64,000 nt of DNA from Cunninghamia lanceolata (lineage: Eukaryota > Streptophyta > Pinopsida > Cupressales > Cupressaceae), in contig BSBN01000334.1 in NCBI GenBank assembly GCA_027924645.1, forward strand, positions 6,820,001 to 6,884,000, read 5' to 3'. Within the stretch, counting starts at the first letter, position 1. Each line of letters opens with the position of its first letter. The position numbers and the translations under genes were made by a program. Positions 57,947 to 64,000 of the stretch are shown in pieces. The notes under the pieces are model-generated. The model was given only the letters and a program-made list of their open reading frames with translations. It did not search any database and had not been told where the DNA came from.

Positions 57947-60561
57947 TTGATTTACAAGTCAAGTTTTATTTTTTTAAATTCAAATAGAAATCAAATTCAA
58001 TTTTAAATGACATCATATGCAAATTCAAATAAGGGTCAAGTTTTGAATTTGCAAATTGAAATAGAAATTAGGTTTCTGGGGTTTTGAAAAATACCGGGTT
58101 TGAGAAATGAAAATTCAATTTCAATATGCACTCTATCACCTATCCGTGTCAGCAAACTCCTCTTCATGACCTTCGTTCAAAGACCATGTGTCACTAGGAT
58201 GTTATGTCCTCATCCACATGGCTTTAGAAAGGTCATGGGTTTGTTGTCACTATTTTTCCTTCATTGTTGTTATTTTTCTAGTAGCTCTATGTTTTTAAAT
58301 GAAGGTAAATGTTTTAAAAAAGCCAAACCTTGGACTTAATATTTTTTTAAAAATAATAGAATATTACCTTTGTTTGGAGGTAACCATCGAATAAAGGCAC
58401 CTCATCATCGATGAACAAATAATAAAAAATACCTTCAAATGTAGGATTACCTTAATTCGAATGTGATTTCCGACTCACCTTCACATGAAGGTACCTTTAT
58501 TCAAAGAAAAAGCTTGGAACAAAGGTGTTTGGTAATTTTTTTCCATATACCATGCAAACTTCCCATGTCACACAAGTGGGACAAACTATTGTTGGTTCAC
58601 CCAATCTTAATCAAGGCCTATTCAAAAACCTTAAAATTATAGGTGTAACGAGACAACATTAAGAGGGTGTATCAAATGAACCAATAGTAGGAGTGGTTTA
58701 ATAGTGTATGAAATTTTTCAATGTCTTTGAAAGAACTGAAAATCCCTTAGTAAGATTATGAACCCCTATAATCTTGAATGCATGGGGCTTCTAAGTATGC
58801 TTAACCAACGTAGTTAGATAATACTCTAAGGAGATACGAAGAACATAATATATAATTAGGGTAATGTTCTCATACTAGTTACAATAATTAATACCAAGAT
58901 TTATAGAAAGACAAATATCTGTAGGGGATTCAATATAATTACCTTGTTGCATAATTTGGGTATAAATTTTCATTGTCTCTTTGATGCCATAGCCACTCTT
59001 ATCCACTCTTATTTGTAAGGTAAAAACAATATTAACAACCTTAATCTATCTTAATGATAAGATTAATAGTGAAATTAATGTAGACACCTAGATTATCCAC
59101 TGAATTTAGTGTGGAATGATGATAAGGGTTGAACAATAAATCCTAAGCCATAACAATGTTAAACTAAAACTCTTCTAGAAGTTGTATCCTTCGTCTCTTG
59201 TTTAGAAAATTATTAATTCCAATTATTGCATTGATAAAAAGGATTCTTAAATGAGGCTTCCAATCTTAAAATCTTAATGTCATGATAATAGATCTTTCCA
59301 TCTTAAAGCTAATTCAATTCCTTTAATTTTTCCTTTTATATATCATAGATACCATATGACTTGTAAAAGAAAAGTTATGCTTTGTAGGGTGCATGGTTAT
59401 TAAAGGCAAATTTAAAATTTATTTCAAGGAAAATATTTATGGGGATTAGCATGTGGCAATGGTCCCGCCGTCTGCAATTGATGCCGACCATGTGACAATG
59501 GCCCGGTCTGGCATAAAATCCCAGGCATATACTTTGCCGGCTGACTGCACTTGATGCTTTGCGTATCCAATGGGGCAAACTCTTTTAATTTATCATTCGC
59601 GGATTTACCGAATCGTCTGCAGATATATCAGGATAAAAACAACCGACATTTTATTTCGAAGCAAACGTGCCGACTACTAATATATTCCTTATACTTTTGA
59701 CCGCTTTGTGATATGAATCTGAGAGCACAAAGCTGGATAGAATGGTGTATTTTGGAATACGTTGTATTTTATGTACGTGAATATTTATTATAGGCATTAT
59801 AGTAGGTCAGGGGTTGCCTTTTCTAAACACGTCTAGCATGTCATTTTCAGGGATTTGGTATAATATTCACTATCCCTAAGATCTCTAACAAGTTTATCCT
59901 TACTAGAGCAAGTTTAGTCTAACAACCATCTCTCCTCTTTTCCGTTTAAGGAGTGATGAAGTAGGGTATATATCTTTTCCAAAGGTTGGTTTTTTTTTTT
60001 TTTTTTTTAATAATTTGTTACGTAAATTTTACTTAAATATAAATAAAAAATTATTTAGAATTTTTTTCGATAATGGTAGTGAAAATAAGTTGAAAAAACA
60101 AAGGGATTGAAATTATGTGACCATTGCATAATGAAAATATGTTATATGGTTGCATACATTTACTTCTCTCACTTTTTACATTTCCTTCCAAAAGTTTTCT
60201 TCTTGATACAATTAAATGTATATAACTACCATAAATGAATAAGAAAACAATAGTCATGGGACCACTAACTCTATAAAAGACTTTGAGGAGTGACTATCCT
60301 TTCTGGATGTTCTTATAGGGGAGCCCTTTCTAAGAATTCCAAACCCACATCCCTTGATTCCCAAGGGCTTCATTCTTCTTCACCCTAACACCACTTCCCT
60401 GTAGGAGTTGTCAAATGGCCTGACTATGGAAACCCAAAATGTGGTTACTCTCATCAAACTTTTGAAACAAAACATAATTTCATTAAAGGGTTCTATGTAG
60501 AGGCTAATATGAGTAATATAAAAAAAATAAATCATGGTCAAGAAGCAAGGGGAGGGGGACC
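57947..60561. other. Intergenic sequence with a CpG-richer patch
   Basis: Mostly AT-rich. An inverted repeat GAATAAAGG(C/T)ACC(T)TCAT pairs 58389-58406 with 58485-58502. Around 59440-59680 CG dinucleotides are more frequent than anywhere nearby. A run of about 20 T ends near 60009. No gene recognised. Confidence 0.4.
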
Positions 60562-60930
60562 TTGGTGTTCGTTAGGGAGGATTCAAGGATATTTCAAAAT
60601 CGTCAAGCTATCTCTAATGGGAATAAAATGATGGATGGAATTGCTAACAAGAAGGAAAGGGTTGTTGTCCTAAAGGAGGAGGTTGTAAAAGGTGTAGAGA
60701 ACCAAGATGCAAGACTGATAGCCTTAAAGGAGGACACGGGTAAGGCTAAGAAGAACTTAAACAAGGTGATAAAAAATAGTGCTACAAAGTTAAAGATCTT
60801 CAATGACAAAGTAGAAAAGATAACTACAAGTACTAGTCCCATGAGGACTGCAAGAGAGGATGTAGATTCGAGCACTAGAACTAGAAGCACCAAAAAGAAA
60901 AGTGAGGAGGGTGGTAAGAATCAACCTTAG
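60562..60930 (+). other. Lys/Glu-rich reading frame, unrecognised
   Basis: 122 codons, strongly charged and helical in look (KKNLNKVIKNSATKLKIFND), ending in a basic TRSTKKKSEEGGKNQP tail before a TAG. The frame continues past the TAG with EYQEIDHSFFLAKLEVVDML. The plus strand here is purine-rich, so the frame could be compositional. It resembles in style, not in alignable sequence, the tail of the unknown protein at 62.3-63.7 kb. Confidence 0.3.
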
Positions 60931-61789
60931 GAATATCAAGAAATTGATCATAGCTTCTTTCTGGCTAAATTAGAAGTTGTAGATATGCTCAAAAAAATGT
61001 AGTCTATGTTCTATTGTTCCTTTCTATTTGTAGTATTTTCTATTTTGTTGTTTTTGCACTTCCATTATGATATGGATTAGTTATTTCTATGCTGATGTTT
61101 TGACTATTGTAAAGATTTTCAAGGACCCTTCAAAACTTGCTACTTACCCATTTTATCAAAATCTTGAGGAGTGACTACTAAGTAAAAATGAAATAAATAG
61201 TTACCGAAATGAAAATGACTGAACTATCTTATTAAACTTTGAAATAAATATTAATGTATAGAAATATAATCTAACTTACAAATCAATCAAACTTTAACTA
61301 TAAAGTACAAACACATATAATGTTTAAATTGAGGTATATAACATGGTTAGTGTCTAAATTAAATGAAACATATTAACATAGTAAATTGGCTAGTGATGAG
61401 TTGATTAAATGACCAATGCAAACCAATATATAATTAGTCTAAAATTCCTTAACCAAATCATGTTAAGAGTCGACACCACAACTACATACTATTACTTGTC
61501 AACCTCAACATTTTAAAGGATGCACACATTTATACAATATGAATCCTACATTTTTTATAATGTGAAAATCTAAAATTTACTAACTCAATTAAAGAGTATT
61601 TTATGACTAAATTAGTGCAATTTTTGAGCTTAGTCAAATAAATTTTCCCAAAATTCATAACTTTTGTTATTATCATGAGTTTGAATGTGTTTGAATGAGA
61701 AGTATATTATTATAGATCAAATATAAGAAAAAGTAGAAAGTAGAAAGAAAAATAAATAAGAATATGAAGTCAACAATACGTTGATTCAC
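60931..61789. other. AT-rich intergenic sequence
   Basis: Nothing recognised. Confidence 0.5.
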
Positions 61790-62110
61790 TACACCGAAGC
61801 TATCGCGGCCTACCACAATATAAAGCTCGCCTATGAGAGAGGTTATAAGAAGGTTTGGATCGAGAGGGACTCTCTCAATATTGTAGAGTGTCTAAAGGAA
61901 ATCAAAAACCCAAGCTAGACCATTAAAATGCTAATAAAGGATTCTATTAATAAGATAAAGTCTTTTAATTTCCCATATATTTTAGGCAGGAAATGGGTTG
62001 GTTGACGTTATATAAAATGAGGAAGTGATATGCCATGATATCATACAATGGGAAAAGCTCTCAGATGTGCCAAGCAAGGAGAAATCAATAGTGATTAATG
62101 AAGGAAATCG
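61790..62110 (+). pseudogene. LINE-type RNase H fragment
   Basis: The frame reads EAIAAYHNIKLAYERGYKKV, WIERDSLNIVECLKEI, TIKMLIKDSINKIKSFNFPY and AGNGLVDVI. This is the RVT_3 RNase H pattern with its Glu (EAIAAY), its second Asp (ERDS) and its last Asp (VDVI). The first catalytic Asp lies upstream and is missing, so the fragment is 5' truncated. TAG stops occur near 61916 and 61984. It abuts the unknown protein locus that starts at 62276. Confidence 0.8.
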
Positions 62111-62275
62111 TGATAATTGCATCATTATTTCAGAGAGTTGATCTAGTGATAACTCTGTGGAGGCTTGCACACTTTCTGGGTAGGGATAAGTCCTTGCTAG
62201 ATAAAAAGGGAATGTGCTTTGTCTTTTTGCATAAGCTGGAGTTTTATAAAAGAGACAATTGTAGAGGGACAGATA

Positions 62276-63760
62276 TGAGAGGTGATAGAAATAGGATTGA
62301 ACCTTGCTCGTATGATAGGGTCTGCAGGATGGGAGCTTGTCCTCCTAATGGAGAAAATGCATGGGTCAGATCCTATTGTAACTAATATTTTTGCAAAAGG
62401 GTGGAGGGGAAGAAAAGTTAAAGCCTATGGGGTTGAGACTAAAATTTTAGAAGAATTCATAGCTGGGATAACAGGCTTATCTATGGAGGGGAGGAAATTC
62501 TTTAGAGACTGTAAAGTGGGAAAGGAAGTGCTAAAAGCCTTCTTCAAAGGTAGTGAGAGGAATCAACTAGTCAAGTTCAACTTAGGAGGCTATGCAAGAA
62601 AATCTATCAAACCAATATGGGGTGAAGTGGCTGAGATCATCATGCATTAAACGTGACCCTAGAAAGTAGGTTCACAACTGTTTATAGTTATCACTTCATG
62701 CTTTTGAACCATTTCAAGCATCACTTTCTTACTTCTTTTCCTTTCTACCTGTTATCTTACATGGAATTTGCAATAAAAGAACATTAGAGAATCCCTAGGT
62801 TACCTATTATGCATGAAGGTTTAATTTTACTCATCATGGAGCACATCAAAGTCATGGTACCTAGGGCAGAGGTGAAGGGGAGTGTTGAGAAAAAAAGGAA
62901 AAGTTCCCATCATGGACTACTCTACCTCCATGGATGGTGAAACTGGGGGAGATGATGAAGACCTTGATTGGGTTGGGGTTGAGGACTTTGTTGAAGTTCT
63001 CTACTCCTCATTCCTCTTAGGCAGAGGAGGAGGAAATGCCTTAAAAAAGAAAAAGAACTTGTGAGAAGAAGATTCCAACCAAACAAGGCAAAAAGGAGGA
63101 CTCTTGGTCTACATGATTTGCCTTAGGGGGAATCATGGATGAACGGTGAAGGGGGTTAAACATAAGAAGGATAAAAAAAAGAAGGGCAAGTAGATCCAAG
63201 ATGAAATGGAGGTCCCTGAGAAGAAGAACACTGGTGAGAAAGGTAAGAAAGTTCACAAGTTTAATTTAAAAATGGGGATGATAGAGAACCCTGATGGGAA
63301 TCAAGTCAAGGGCATGGTGATTGAAGATCCTGGGATCGACGTTCCTTTAACTCTTATCCCTAACCCTTGTAGAAAGCTTCCCGAGAACTTCTCTTTCCTT
63401 ATGTCTTCCACTTCGAATAGGGATGAGCTATCTGATGCTTTGGACATGGTGAGGGATGCTGTTAATTATAAACATAGGTTAACTAAATTGTTTTTCATTG
63501 AGATACATAGGATTAATATTAGGATAACAGCTATTCAACAAAGGATTGGGAGGGGTGTTGAGATAGATGATAAAATGGACGAGGAAATTTAGATGTCCTA
63601 GGAAGCCATCTCAAAGGTTAACCAATTGGTGAAGGATCTGGTGTCTCATAGCTAGGATCAGCCGCTTGAGTAAAGTGGAAATTGAAATGGAAGATATAAA
63701 GAAAAATCTTGAAAGAATATTTGAAATTAGTAAATGCACCATACAGTTTTTCCAACTTGG
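62276..63760 (+). pseudogene. Unrecognised protein family, locus 2 (possible retroelement ORF1)
   Basis: The frame 62282-62650 reads an N-terminal part (NIFAKGWRGRKVKAYGVETK, EEFIAGITGLSMEGRKFFRD, LGGYARKSIKPIWGEVAEII). It ends at a TAA; the reading then moves one frame and continues TLESRFTTVYSYHFMLLNHF (62656-62715), SFPFYLLS and, after a stop, HEGLILLI near 62812. These match locus 1 at 21618-22740 in order; the 20-residue block is identical at 14 positions. A basic region (EKKRKSS; later EKKNTGEKGKKVHKF) follows, and then a helical C-terminal part (63206-63592: DELSDALDMVRDAVNYKHR). Further stops follow, and a last helical piece (EDIKKNLERIFEIS) ends near 63740. I cannot name the function. 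Confidence 0.68.
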
Positions 63761-64000
63761 GGGATGGTGTTCGTGTTCTCTGCAAGCTGAGCTAGGGCGA
63801 CCATGCCCTAGCTCGTTCTCTGTGTGTTGCTCGCTTTTGTGTTGTGGGGGGGGTTTTTTGAAGCTTTTGGGGTGGTGGTAGTGGGTTTTTTCTTTTCTGG
63901 AGGCCTTCTTGCTGCCGTTTGGGTGGCTTGTGGGTGGAAGGGTTTTGATCCTTCCCTTGGAGTCTTGTCTTTTTCCATTTCTTGCAAACATGTCCTGCGG
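63761..64000 (+). other. G/T-rich trailer with a perfect 10-bp hairpin
   Basis: Composition changes sharply to G and T on the plus strand. At 63789-63814 GAGCTAGGGC and GCCCTAGCTC form a perfect stem around GACCAT. No frame is convincing before the window ends. If locus 2 is an ORF1, this could be the spacer before an ORF2. Confidence 0.45.

Noticed and set aside
59985..60012. Poly-T run as the tail of a minus-strand SINE or LINE
   Set aside because: No pol III boxes, ORF2 motif or flanking duplication could be found on either side.

Overview
This is AT-rich plant nuclear DNA made almost entirely of transposable elements. I found no intact host gene, rRNA, tRNA gene or CRISPR array in 64 kb. 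The evidence for a plant is Ty3 chromoviruses with plant-type initiator-Met primer sites, Ty1/copia elements with a Tork/Tnt1-like look, LINE ORF2 remnants with the plant zf-RVT plus RNase H tail, a tRNA-derived SINE, and a degenerate block of the plant telomere heptamer TTTAGGG. The density of old, nested and decayed LTR elements suggests a very large genome, most plausibly a gymnosperm; that is inference only.

Layout. 1-5620: an LTR element with matching LTRs at 1-920 and about 4724-5620 and only a broken gag-like region, so non-autonomous. 6444-15082: a long-LTR Ty3 chromovirus whose gag-pol frame is largely preserved but carries about 40 in-frame stops, mostly TAG. 15208-20872: a complete but broken second Ty3 chromovirus with target duplication TAATG. 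21618-22740 (minus): a protein family I cannot name, which recurs at 62276-63760 (plus). 24150-24448: a SINE with a 15-bp target duplication. 27137-30992 (minus): an internally deleted copia element, duplication AGAAT. 33718-44763 (minus): a copia element, duplication ATGAA, split by a complete non-coding LTR element at 37413-43498, duplication CTTGT. 45072-46091: LINE ORF2 tail. 46713-50822 (minus): a non-autonomous LTR element with 1.5-kb LTRs around a 1.1-kb interior that holds one unknown acidic ORF. 52290-53345 (minus): another LINE tail. 54880-55530 (minus): an RTE-like LINE reverse-transcriptase fragment. 56159-57280: a terminal-inverted-repeat element containing a near-perfect hairpin. 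57656-57946: telomere-like repeats. 61790-62110: a third LINE RNase H.

The best leads are the protein family shared by the 22-kb and 62-kb loci, the two non-autonomous LTR families (37413-43498 and 46713-50822), and the TAG-dominated decay of the 7.5-12.2 kb chromovirus. The non-autonomous element at 37-43 kb shares primer-site spacing and polypurine sequence with its copia host, which suggests trans-mobilisation by copia-type machinery. Coordinates of decayed coding regions are approximate, because frames were joined by eye from conserved motifs.
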